A stretch of 45,890 nt of DNA, from positions 1 to 45,890 of the forward strand of contig CACDVW010000007.1 of NCBI GenBank assembly GCA_902556355.1, in the 5' to 3' direction. The stretch's first letter is position 1. Each line of letters begins with the position of its first letter. A program made the translations under genes and the position numbers. This DNA comes from an uncultured SAR86 cluster bacterium. Its GTDB lineage: Bacteria > Pseudomonadota > Gammaproteobacteria > Magnimaribacterales > D2472. Under the pieces are notes generated by a model that did no database searches, was not told the origin of the DNA, and worked only from the letters and a program-made list of their open reading frames with translations. Below are positions 1 through 8,852 of this stretch, piece after piece.

Positions 1-399
1 TGAGTATTCAGATATTTGAGGATCTTCAGCTTCTCTTGGTAGCTCATATTTAGTTTCTTCGACAGCTTGCTTAATGTCTACTAAGGCCTCATCCATATCG
101 TAGCCAACTTCAAATTCAAGGAATATTCTTGCAAAACTTAAAGTGCTTCTTGAGCTAATACTTTTCACTCCAGAAACTGTCATTAGTCTATTTTCAAGTG
201 GCTTTGCTATTAATCTTGATGTATCACTAGGGGATGCTCCATCCAAATAAACAGAAACACTTATAAAGGGTAGTTGGACGTTAGGAGAAGCAGCAATAGA
301 TATTTCTTGTCTTGCATACGATCCGGCAATAATGATCATAAATGCAATCATTAAAGTTGTTTTTGCTTTTGACAAAGCAAAATCTATAACTCTTGTCAT
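1..399 (-). CDS. RND efflux transporter permease, N-terminal part (gene runs off left edge)
   Basis: Reverse-strand open frame from ATG at 399 to the window edge: MTRVIDFALSKAKTTLMIAFMIIIAGSYARQEISIAASPNVQLPFISVSVYLDGASPSDTSRLIAKPLENRL..., typical of RND permease N-termini. ATGA overlap with the adaptor gene stop. Confidence 0.8.
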   Translation of the reverse strand, partial: MTRVIDFALSKAKTTLMIAFMIIIAGSYARQEISIAASPNVQLPFISVSVYLDGASPSDTSRLIAKPLENRLMTVSGVKSISSRSTLSFARIFLEFEVGYDMDEALVDIKQAVEETKYELPREAEDPQISEYS

Positions 400-1265
400 A
401 TTTGGTTTGTAACCACTTGTTGACCATCTTCAACAAACCCTTGACCTTGAACAATAAGATCAAGCGAATCAGGTATGTCAGTAATCCATAATCCTGATTC
501 AGAGTCCTCTAATATTGAGACATTATGAAAAACAACAACACCATCAATAACTGATCGAACTCCAATTTTGCCGTTATCGTTAAGTATTAGAATTGATGGT
601 GAGATTTTGTGTGCTTTTACAAATTTTGTTTTTATTATCATCTCTGCAGTAATGCCATCTCTTACCATCCCATCTTTGTTTTGAATTTGAGATTCAACTT
701 TAAAAGTTCTTGTTGAGGTTGAAGCACTTTTTGAAACGAATGTTAAATCACCTTTAATAACCTCACCAGTAATCAAACTAATAAGAACTTCTTGACCTGT
801 TTCAACTTTATTAATATTAAATTCTGGGACTTCAGCAGAAAATATAATAGGGTTGAGTTGGATTATAGTTGCACAAACCTGTCCTCTTTCAAGAAAATTT
901 CCAGGTTTTACAATTTGTTCAATGAATCCAGAAAAGGGTGCTTTAACCTCTGTTCTGTTTAACTCAACAACACCTAAGCTACAAAGAATAGAATCTTTTT
1001 CAACAAATTGTCCCTGAGTTGAGCCTATTTTTACTACCTCACCTGAGGTCTTTGCTCTTACATTAACTCTAGCTTCAGATTGTGAAGTAGCCTTTAATTT
1101 AATTGTGGGTTGATACTCAACGGCATTACTGGTAGTTACACCCACAGCAAAGAGCTCATTTTTTACATTTTCTGGTTCTTTTTGATCTGTTACAAAAAAA
1201 CCAGACACCATCCAAAGAATTATTGGTATGAGGATATATAAAGATATTCTTATATTCTTAGTCAT
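396..1265 (-). CDS. RND efflux periplasmic adaptor (membrane fusion) protein
   Basis: 289 aa; N-terminal membrane anchor, biotinyl-lipoyl-like segment (VRAKTSGEVVKIGSTQGQFVEKDSILCSL...APFSGFIEQIVKPGNFLERGQ); adjacent to RND permease. Confidence 0.85.
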   Translation of the reverse strand: MTKNIRISLYILIPIILWMVSGFFVTDQKEPENVKNELFAVGVTTSNAVEYQPTIKLKATSQSEARVNVRAKTSGEVVKIGSTQGQFVEKDSILCSLGVVELNRTEVKAPFSGFIEQIVKPGNFLERGQVCATIIQLNPIIFSAEVPEFNINKVETGQEVLISLITGEVIKGDLTFVSKSASTSTRTFKVESQIQNKDGMVRDGITAEMIIKTKFVKAHKISPSILILNDNGKIGVRSVIDGVVVFHNVSILEDSESGLWITDIPDSLDLIVQGQGFVEDGQQVVTNQI

Positions 1266-1326
1266 ATTTAATTATTTTATCATTTTAGTTTAGACAAAAG
1301 TGTTAAACCAATGGTTCAGTTTAATT

Positions 1327-1974
1327 CTATACGTTGTGCTTTTTTCTAAGGCTTTCAAAAAGCTTCTTGTTCATTGGTTTATTTTCAGATCTGTTTGAGT
1401 CAGGAGTTGGAATTTTAAATTCTTTACCATTTAATACATCTTCTTTAAGTTTATTAAAAATCTTTTTAAAAGAAGAAAACAATTCTCTACTATCTTTTTC
1501 ATCTATGAAATTCCAACCTATTTTTTTACCTGTGAAATAAACGATTGGATGGCTCCATGAAAATTCTGCTCTCGGTGCATATGATTTTCTTGCTTCAATA
1601 TATGCCTCTTCTACTGAAGGAAAACCGTTATGACTATTTATTTCAGAACAAGCCTTAAGAAAATCTGTTAGTGTTGGTAAATATGACTGAGCACCTATTA
1701 CATTTTCAGTTGCTTCTGTAATTATTTCTGGAGAAAAAGACTTCAAACTCATTGCCCAAAGTTTTTTACCCTCATTTAGCCTGTCATCAGTACCAAAGAC
1801 TTTATAAAATTGATAGTGATATGCCAATTCGAGTTTAAGGAATAAATTGTCAATGCACTCAATATATTTTTCTTTATTCAAAGTTGATTTCTGACGCCCA
1901 AGAGGAGTCACCTTTTCTTGCTGAAAAGTCTTTTCCATATTTTCCTGGTTCAGTATGTTTTTGATTTTCTTCAT
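1327..1974 (-). CDS. Replication protein P-like (phage lambda P family-like) protein
   Basis: 215 aa; 'KLWAMSLKSFSPEIITEATENVIGAQSYLPTLTDFLKACSE' resembles the conserved region of lambda-P-like replication proteins; located next to a DnaT-domain gene. Start uncertain (a second Met lies 12 codons in). Confidence 0.45.
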   Translation of the reverse strand: MKKIKNILNQENMEKTFQQEKVTPLGRQKSTLNKEKYIECIDNLFLKLELAYHYQFYKVFGTDDRLNEGKKLWAMSLKSFSPEIITEATENVIGAQSYLPTLTDFLKACSEINSHNGFPSVEEAYIEARKSYAPRAEFSWSHPIVYFTGKKIGWNFIDEKDSRELFSSFKKIFNKLKEDVLNGKEFKIPTPDSNRSENKPMNKKLFESLRKKHNV

Positions 1975-2677
1975 CTTTTAAATTTTGGTTATCTGATATA
2001 TGTCTTCTTTTTACATGTTCAATAAATTTAGAGTTCCATGTTGTAAAAGCAGAACCATTCTCTTTCCAGTATAGTATAAATTCTCTTAAATATTTTGAAG
2101 CTGATTCTTTTGAGATATCAGATAATTCAAGGATATCATAAGCATCATTACTTGGAGACCATTCGAAATCTATAGTATGTGGTAGTCCTTTAGTTGAACT
2201 TTGTTCCTTTGCCCATTCTCTTCTAATGTAATCTATAAAAGAAGTGTTCCAGTTATTTCGTTCTTGTCCTCTTTCTGTCCAATATAAAACAAATTCTTTT
2301 ACTTTGCTTGAAATGAAAGTTTTTGGGATTTCACCCATATTTAGAATTTCCAAAGCTTCATTGGATGGTGACCAATTTGAATCGATTTTTAATTTTTTTG
2401 TGTTATTTGCTTGAGCAGCTTTTAAATTGTAATTTTTTTTGTTTGTTATTTCTTGTGAATTTGATATCAGCTTGTAATTTAATAGTTTTTTTAGACATGC
2501 CTCAATAAGCGCATGCTCAATGAAAGGTAATTCTTGCTTTACCAAAGTTTTAAAGAGCTCAGAATCACCGGAATAGGTGATTTTATTTTGTTGGTATAGT
2601 TCAAGTATTATTGCAGCTTCGATTCCTAAGGTTTCAGCAACATCTTTTGAAAAGGAAATTCTATCAAAGTCTTTCAA
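1874..2677 (-). CDS. DnaT-like ssDNA-binding primosomal protein with two tandem DnaT domains
   Basis: 267 aa; two copies of a W-SPSNxAxxIL...EFxLYWxExGxxxxxWNxxFIxxxRR motif (SNWSPSNEALEILNMGEI...FVLYWTERGQERNNWNTSFIDYIRREW and FEWSPSNDAYDILELSDI...FILYWKENGSAFTTWNSKFIEHVKRRH). Confidence 0.7.
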   Translation of the reverse strand: MKDFDRISFSKDVAETLGIEAAIILELYQQNKITYSGDSELFKTLVKQELPFIEHALIEACLKKLLNYKLISNSQEITNKKNYNLKAAQANNTKKLKIDSNWSPSNEALEILNMGEIPKTFISSKVKEFVLYWTERGQERNNWNTSFIDYIRREWAKEQSSTKGLPHTIDFEWSPSNDAYDILELSDISKESASKYLREFILYWKENGSAFTTWNSKFIEHVKRRHISDNQNLKDEENQKHTEPGKYGKDFSARKGDSSWASEINFE

Positions 2678-2681
2678 TAGC

Positions 2682-3731
2682 CTATGAGCTCCTTCTTTTA
2701 GTCACTGCATCGCTCAAACTTTGCAGACATGAAACAGTATCATCCCAACCAATACATGCATCAGTAATGCTCTGACCATATACAAGAGAGTCAGAAATTT
2801 TTTGATTACCCTCAACAAGGTGACTTTCTATCATTACACCTTTGATGTTTTTATTGCCATTTGAAATTTGACTAGAGATATTTTCAATTACAGGCAGTTG
2901 TTGTTTAAATTGTTTTTGACTATTACCATGACTAGCATCAATCATAATTGACTCATTAACTTCAGCTTCTCTAAGCGCAATTAAAGTTTCATTAATAGAA
3001 TCACTATCATAATTTGGCTCTTTACCACCTCTAAGAATAATGTGAGCATCATTATTACCTGCTGTTTTTAACATAGCTATATCAGATTCTTTGGTAGCAC
3101 CAAGGAAAACGTGAGAGTGATTTGCTGCTTGAATTCCATCTATAGCTGCTTTGAGACCACCATTTGTTGCATTTTTTATACCAATAGGGCAAGAAAGTCC
3201 TGATGCCAATTCTCTATGAATTTGACTTTCAGCCGTTCTAGCACCAATAGCTCCCCAAGAAATAATATCAGTAATATATTGGGGAGAAATAGGGTCAAGA
3301 AACTCTGTACCTGCAGGTAGATTTAATTTAGCTAGATCTATTAAAAGTTTCCTAGCCATCTCAACACCTTTACCAATTTTGAAGCTTTCATTGAGGTCAG
3401 GATCGTTTATAAGACCTTTCCATCCAACTGTTGTTCTGGGTTTTTCAAAATAAACCCTCATCACTATTAACAGCTCTTCTTTGAATTTAATATTTTGTTC
3501 GATTAATTTTTTTCCATATTCAATCGCACTCTCAGGATCATGAATAGAACATGGGCCAACAACCACTAATAAGCGATCATCCTTGTCATGCAAAATTTGG
3601 CTAATTTCTTGTCTTGTTCCATATACAAGCTTAGAAATGTCATCATTTATAGGGTGCTTATTCACCAACTCATATGGAGCAGGAACTTTTTGCCTATCAA
3701 TAATCCTGGTATTGTCTGTTGAATAATTCAT
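2682..3731 (-). CDS. aroG: 3-deoxy-7-phosphoheptulonate synthase (DAHP synthase, class I)
   Basis: 349 aa with VVGPCSIHDPESAIEYGKKL, MRVYFEKPRTTVGWKGLINDPDL, IMIDASHGNSQK; paralogue letter (aroF/G/H) not determined. Confidence 0.93.
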   Translation of the reverse strand: MNYSTDNTRIIDRQKVPAPYELVNKHPINDDISKLVYGTRQEISQILHDKDDRLLVVVGPCSIHDPESAIEYGKKLIEQNIKFKEELLIVMRVYFEKPRTTVGWKGLINDPDLNESFKIGKGVEMARKLLIDLAKLNLPAGTEFLDPISPQYITDIISWGAIGARTAESQIHRELASGLSCPIGIKNATNGGLKAAIDGIQAANHSHVFLGATKESDIAMLKTAGNNDAHIILRGGKEPNYDSDSINETLIALREAEVNESIMIDASHGNSQKQFKQQLPVIENISSQISNGNKNIKGVMIESHLVEGNQKISDSLVYGQSITDACIGWDDTVSCLQSLSDAVTKRRSS

Positions 3732-3905
3732 TTTTAATTATTTTTTCTTAATTGCGCATTAATATTAAATGAATGAAATAAAATTAGTAGAGGTTATATG
3801 AATTTTTCTATAAGAATAATTTTTTCATCATTTTCTCTAGAAAATTAAAAAAAGTTAAAAGACACAATATGTTGTATTAATAAGCTCTAAACCTTACACT
3901 ATGTA

Positions 3906-4709
3906 GTGTTTATCATGCAAAATAACACTCAAACACAGTTAGAGTTTCCAACCGTAATGGGTCAGCCATACGAGACTATTCCTGACGATCTTTTTATACC
4001 GCCAAATGCATTAGAACTTTGTCTAGAAACTTTTTCTGGACCAATGGATTTATTGCTATATTTAATAAAGAAAGAAAATATTAATATTCTTGATTTAGAT
4101 GTATCTAAAATCACTGATCAATATATTGAATATATAGACTTGATGGATGCTTTGCAGTTTGAGCTAGCTGCTGAATATTTAGTAATGGCAGCAACATTAG
4201 CTGAAATTAAATCAAGAATGATGTTGCCTCAAGATTTGCATGAAGAAGAGGAAGATGATCCTAAGTCCGCTCTTATAAAAAGACTTCAAGAATATCAAAG
4301 GTATAAGACTGTCTCAGAAAAAATAGCAATTCTACCAAGAGTTGATAGAGATTTTTTTCTTGCGTCGGCTTCGCTTCCGAAAATCGAAGTAGAAAAAAAA
4401 GATATACAAATTACCAAAGATGAACTTGTTGCTATTTTTCATGAAGTTAAAAATAGGCCCGACTTAAAATCTAATCACCAAATAGACTTTGAAGAACTAT
4501 CAACTCAAGAGAGAATACAGATTATTCTTGAGATACTTTCAAAAAGAAATGTTATTAGTTTTTCTAAAACTCTTAGAAAAACTGAAGGCAGGCAAGGGGT
4601 GGTAGTGACCTTGCTCGCATCTTTAGAACTAGCCAAAGATGGGCATCTTGAATTAATACAAAACGAAACTGAAGAGATTTTTTTAAAATCAAAAGGAGCG
4701 ATAAGTTGA
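3906..4709 (+). CDS. scpA: Segregation and condensation protein A
   Basis: LETFSGPMDLLLYLIKKENINILDLDVSKITDQYIEYIDLM...AAEYLVMAATLAEIKSRMMLP; followed by scpB. Start may be 3906 or the Met at 3915. Confidence 0.93.
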   Translation: MFIMQNNTQTQLEFPTVMGQPYETIPDDLFIPPNALELCLETFSGPMDLLLYLIKKENINILDLDVSKITDQYIEYIDLMDALQFELAAEYLVMAATLAEIKSRMMLPQDLHEEEEDDPKSALIKRLQEYQRYKTVSEKIAILPRVDRDFFLASASLPKIEVEKKDIQITKDELVAIFHEVKNRPDLKSNHQIDFEELSTQERIQIILEILSKRNVISFSKTLRKTEGRQGVVVTLLASLELAKDGHLELIQNETEEIFLKSKGAIS

Positions 4710-5275
4710 ACATTAAAATGATTAATACTGTTGAAGCCTTATTATTTGGCTCTGGAAGACCCTTAAGAATATCTGAAATTAGAAGCTTGTTAGAATTTGA
4801 TGGCGTTACAGCCGAGCTATCTGAGATAAAACAGTGTCTTAATGAGTTAGAAACTAGATATATAGATTCATCTCTTGAGGTTGTTGAAATAGCTTCAGGA
4901 TATAGACTTCAAATAAGGCAAGAGTTTAGTCCTGCGTTATCACATCTTTGGAATGAACGTGCTCCAAGAATTTCAAAAGCATTAATGGAAACAATTTCGA
5001 TTATCGCTTACAAGCAACCTGTAACTCGCGGCGATATTGAAGACATTAGAGGAGTGAGTGTCAGCACTCAAAGCATCAGATCTCTTCTTGAGAGGAATTG
5101 GATTAAAGTATCAGGATTTAAAGATGCGCCTGGTAGACCAGCATTGTATTCGACTACTAAAGAGTTCTTAGACGACTTAAATTTAAAAAGATTATCTGAT
5201 TTACCCGAGTTGCCTGATCCTGTGGATAATATTGTTCAGGATGAGGATCGTCAGACTATACCTCAAGCGGTATAA
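4706..5275 (+). CDS. scpB: Segregation and condensation protein B
   Basis: EALLFGSGRPLRISEIRSLL...SKALMETISIIAYKQPVTRGDIEDIRGVSVSTQSIRSLLERNWIKVSGFKDAPGRPALYSTTKEFLDDL. Confidence 0.95.
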   Translation: MNIKMINTVEALLFGSGRPLRISEIRSLLEFDGVTAELSEIKQCLNELETRYIDSSLEVVEIASGYRLQIRQEFSPALSHLWNERAPRISKALMETISIIAYKQPVTRGDIEDIRGVSVSTQSIRSLLERNWIKVSGFKDAPGRPALYSTTKEFLDDLNLKRLSDLPELPDPVDNIVQDEDRQTIPQAV

Positions 5276-5284
5276 AAATCTTTA

Positions 5285-6010
5285 ATGACTGAAAGATTGC
5301 AAAAGTTTCTTGCCAGTGCTGGTATAGGATCGAGAAGAGGTTGCGAGCAGTTAATTAAGGATGGGAGGGTTATTGTAAATGGCAAAGTTGCAGAACTTGG
5401 AACTACTGTTTCAGAAAAGGATATTGTTGAGTTTGATAACAAAATAATACAAGTCAAACAAAGTGAAATAAAACTTATTGCGCTAAATAAGCCTGAGGGT
5501 GTGCTCTCATCTTCTGCAAGAGACAAAAAGATTCCTATTGTTTATGACTATTTACCAAATTCAAGAAATCAAAGAAACTGGATTTCTATCGGTAGGCTTG
5601 ATATTAATACTTCAGGATTAATGTTATTTACTAATGATGGTAATTTTGCAAATTATTGTATGCACCCATCAAATACCATTGATAGAGAATATTTAGTTCG
5701 TGCTAGAGGTGAATTTTCTCAAGATAAAAAAAAATCAATGATTGAAGGCATAACAATTGATGGTGAACTCCATCAATTTACTGATGTTGTTGAAGGGGAA
5801 AGAAATGGTAGCAACCAGTGGTTTTCAGTATGTTTAATAAGTGGAAAAAATAGAGAAGTAAGAAAATTATTTCAATCTTTAGATATGGAGGTAAGCAGAT
5901 TAAAAAGAACTAGATTCGGACCAATCTTCTTACCCTCAACTTTGAAAAAGGGTAAAACTCTGGAATTAAGTGAAAAAGAAATTAACGAATTAAAGAATTA
6001 TGGCAAGTGA
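5285..6010 (+). CDS. rluB: 23S rRNA pseudouridine synthase (RluB family)
   Basis: S4 domain N-terminus (ERLQKFLASAGIGSRRGCEQLIKDGRVIVNG), catalytic GRLDINTSGLMLFTNDG; scpA-scpB-rluB order. Confidence 0.9.
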   Translation: MTERLQKFLASAGIGSRRGCEQLIKDGRVIVNGKVAELGTTVSEKDIVEFDNKIIQVKQSEIKLIALNKPEGVLSSSARDKKIPIVYDYLPNSRNQRNWISIGRLDINTSGLMLFTNDGNFANYCMHPSNTIDREYLVRARGEFSQDKKKSMIEGITIDGELHQFTDVVEGERNGSNQWFSVCLISGKNREVRKLFQSLDMEVSRLKRTRFGPIFLPSTLKKGKTLELSEKEINELKNYGK

Positions 6011-6593
6011 TGTTAAATCAGAAGCTGCTCACAAATTTTTATTAAAAACTTCAAAAAATAAAAAACATCATCGACTTAATAAATTCTTAAAAGAAACAGA
6101 AATAATATCTATAGATTCCAGGCAGAATAAAAACTTATCACTAAAGTTTTTTATCATTAAGACAATCATAGGCCAACAAGTCTCTATAGGGGCAGCTGCA
6201 TCAATATGGAAAAAAACTCAAATACTGCTTAATAATAAAAAAAGAATTTCATTAGGAGATCTTAGTGATTGTGGATTATCAAGACCAAAAGCCAGTTACG
6301 TTAATGAGGTTTTAAGCAATCAATATTTAGACTGTTTTACAAAAAAAGATTTGAAAAAAATGAATCAGGCTGATATTTCAGATTTATTTTTAAAAATTAA
6401 AGGAATAGGGCCATGGACTTTAGGAATAATTCAGATGTTTTATATTGGACAAGAAGACATTTACTTGACTGGTGACTTGGGAATAAAAAAAGCAGGGTTA
6501 GATTTTTTTAAATCAGATAATTATGACGCCATAGACTACTCGCCATACAGGACATATTTGTGCATGTATCTATGGAGAAGTCTTGATAATTAA
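6000..6593 (+). CDS. HhH-GPD DNA glycosylase (3-methyladenine DNA glycosylase II-like)
   Basis: FIIKTIIGQQVSIGAAASIW...LFLKIKGIGPWTLGIIQMFYIGQEDIYLTGDLGIKKA (HhH plus catalytic Asp region). Confidence 0.82.
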   Translation: MASDVKSEAAHKFLLKTSKNKKHHRLNKFLKETEIISIDSRQNKNLSLKFFIIKTIIGQQVSIGAAASIWKKTQILLNNKKRISLGDLSDCGLSRPKASYVNEVLSNQYLDCFTKKDLKKMNQADISDLFLKIKGIGPWTLGIIQMFYIGQEDIYLTGDLGIKKAGLDFFKSDNYDAIDYSPYRTYLCMYLWRSLDN

Positions 6594-7336
6594 TTTGTAA
6601 ATTCTATGTATCTTGTATCTGATTTTGAACTTTCTTTTGATAGCATCCATAAATAATATTTCATAAGTGATGATGGCTCTTTAAGAGTTGAAGCATTTTC
6701 TGCTGGGTAAGCAAATGCTCTCATTGAAGTTCTGGTTGCTCCTGGATCAAAATTAAACACTTTTATATTTGTTATGGGCTCAAGCTCATCATTTAATATC
6801 TCAGCTAAAGATTTCACAGCAGTCTTAGAGATTGCATACGCTCCCCAAAATGCTCTACCTTTCCTTACAACCCCAGAGGAGGTAAATATTACTCTCGGAT
6901 TTTTAGAATCAGCCATTAAAGGAGTGAGATATTTTGTTAACAAATATGTACTAGTTAAGTTTGTATTTATAACTTTGTTCCAGGTCTTTAAATCAAAATC
7001 ATGAATTGATGACATTTTTCCAATTATTGCTGCATTATGAATAATGCCATCTAATATATTTACATTTTCAGAGATAACATTTGCAATGTTCTGTGATTTA
7101 TTTTCATCTAAATCATTCAAATCGCATTGAATAATTAGGGGAGAGGTTTCTGTTGCATCTATAATTTCATCATAGATCTTATCCAAAGCCTTTTCATCGC
7201 GGCCATGAAGAATAATATTTGCCCCATAGGAGCTTAATGTTACTGCTAATTCTCTACCTATTCCTTTAGATGCACCTGTGACTAAAATATTTTTATTGTT
7301 GAGAAAATTTTTTTCAAATGTATTTTTTATTTTCAT
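6590..7336 (-). CDS. Short-chain dehydrogenase/reductase, YciK-like
   Basis: NILVTGASKGIGRELAVTLSSYGANIILHGRDE; IIHNAA; YAISKTAVKSLAEIL; neighbour of gph and ubiG as in other gammaproteobacteria. Confidence 0.85.
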   Translation of the reverse strand: MKIKNTFEKNFLNNKNILVTGASKGIGRELAVTLSSYGANIILHGRDEKALDKIYDEIIDATETSPLIIQCDLNDLDENKSQNIANVISENVNILDGIIHNAAIIGKMSSIHDFDLKTWNKVINTNLTSTYLLTKYLTPLMADSKNPRVIFTSSGVVRKGRAFWGAYAISKTAVKSLAEILNDELEPITNIKVFNFDPGATRTSMRAFAYPAENASTLKEPSSLMKYYLWMLSKESSKSDTRYIEFTN

Positions 7337-7998
7337 AACAATTTTAGAGCGTTGATTATTTCATCTGCCTTGTTAACTATTATTGATTCGGGATATGTCC
7401 CATCTTTATCTAAACTATAGCCATAAAGACAACCAATAGTTTTTGTTCCTGCATTTTTACCAGCGATTAGATCATTTGGGTGATCTCCAACATAAACGCT
7501 TTCTTTAGGATCAACTCCTATTTTTTTGCATGCTAAAAGTATACCTTCTGGACTGGGTTTGCTATTTTGAAGATGATCTGGACATACAAGTGCTTTGCAA
7601 TTTTTAAGCTCATTGAAATAATTAATAAGAGGTTCGGCATAATCGAAAGGTTTATTAGTTACTATTCCATAAGGAATGCTATTTTCATCTAATTGATTTA
7701 ATAATGATGATATACCGGCAAATAGCTTTGATTTATTAGTTAGGTTATTTTTATATTCTATAAGAAACTCATTCCTGTATTTATTAAAGTCTGGATGATC
7801 TCTTGTAATCTCAAATCCAATTTCAGTAAATTTTACAGAACCTTCTGAAACAAAAGATCTTATATGGTCAAACTCTAAAGTAGCTCTTCCATGTCTTTTT
7901 AAAATATTATTTAGAGATAGAACAAAATCAGGAGCAGTATCAATAACCGTTCCATCAAGATCAAATAAAACTAATTTTGAACTAAGGCTTTTTTGCAT
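7333..7998 (-). CDS. gph: Phosphoglycolate phosphatase (HAD family)
   Basis: LVLFDLDGTVIDTAPDF; VTNKPFDYAEPLI; KPSPEGILLACKKIGVDPKESVYVGDHPNDLIAGKNAGTKTIGCLYGY. Confidence 0.87.
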   Translation of the reverse strand: MQKSLSSKLVLFDLDGTVIDTAPDFVLSLNNILKRHGRATLEFDHIRSFVSEGSVKFTEIGFEITRDHPDFNKYRNEFLIEYKNNLTNKSKLFAGISSLLNQLDENSIPYGIVTNKPFDYAEPLINYFNELKNCKALVCPDHLQNSKPSPEGILLACKKIGVDPKESVYVGDHPNDLIAGKNAGTKTIGCLYGYSLDKDGTYPESIIVNKADEIINALKLL

Positions 7999-8674
7999 AC
8001 ATTAAGTAATTAACACCTAAATCATTATTAAGATTAGCTTTATGGGTTATTGGATTGTAAAACATTCCTTTGGTTTCAACTAACTCTGCAGAACTCTCTC
8101 TAATGTATGATCCAAGTGATGAAGGTTTTATGAATTTATCAAATTCATGAGTGCCTTTAGGTAATATGTTGAATATATATTCAGCTCCAACTATTGCAGT
8201 AATCCAAGATCTAGGATTTTTATTTATGGTAGATAAAAATAGATCTCCATTTGGTTTTAAAAGGTTAATACACGTTTTTACCAATAATTTAGGATCAGGA
8301 ACATGCTCTAAAACCTCAAGGCATGTTACAACATCATATTTTTCTGTGCTTTTCTGAATTAGATCTTCAGCCGTGCTTTCTTGATAGTCTATTGATTTAT
8401 TATTTTTTTTTGCATGATGTTTTGCAATTTCAATACCAGGACCAGCAGCATCAATACCTGTAACGATTGCCCCTTTATCATGCAAAGCTTCTGCCAATAT
8501 ACCTCCACCACAGCCCACATCTAGTATTGTTTTACCTTCTAATTCAACTTTTGATGATATGTATTCAGCTCTAAGAGGGTTGATTACATGAAGAGGTTTA
8601 AAGTCTCCAGAGGTATCCCACCATTTCTCTGCAAGATCTGCGAATTTTTGAACTTCTCGTTGGTCTATGTTCAT
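7982..8674 (-). CDS. ubiG: Ubiquinone biosynthesis 3-O-methyltransferase
   Basis: KFADLAEKWWDTSGDFKPLHVINPLRAEYI...ILDVGCGGGILAEALHDKGAIVTGIDAAGPGIEIAKHHA...EVLEHVPDP. Confidence 0.94.
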   Translation of the reverse strand: MNIDQREVQKFADLAEKWWDTSGDFKPLHVINPLRAEYISSKVELEGKTILDVGCGGGILAEALHDKGAIVTGIDAAGPGIEIAKHHAKKNNKSIDYQESTAEDLIQKSTEKYDVVTCLEVLEHVPDPKLLVKTCINLLKPNGDLFLSTINKNPRSWITAIVGAEYIFNILPKGTHEFDKFIKPSSLGSYIRESSAELVETKGMFYNPITHKANLNNDLGVNYLMYAKKP

Positions 8675-8852
8675 GAGAGAATTTTACCCTTAATAGAACT
8701 ATTTAGACATAGGGCAATAAATTAAATATGTGTAGTAAAACTACAATTTGAAAAGTGCTTTAATCATTTAAAATTCGGTATATTTTAATTAAATTGACTT
8801 TTTATTTTTATTACGTTTTACTTCACTACATACACAGTTTAAAAAAATAATA

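Noticed and set aside
281-463. 60-aa minus-strand ORF at the RND permease/adaptor junction
   Set aside because: Overlaps two well-supported genes in another frame; the correct product here is the RND permease N-terminus starting at 399.
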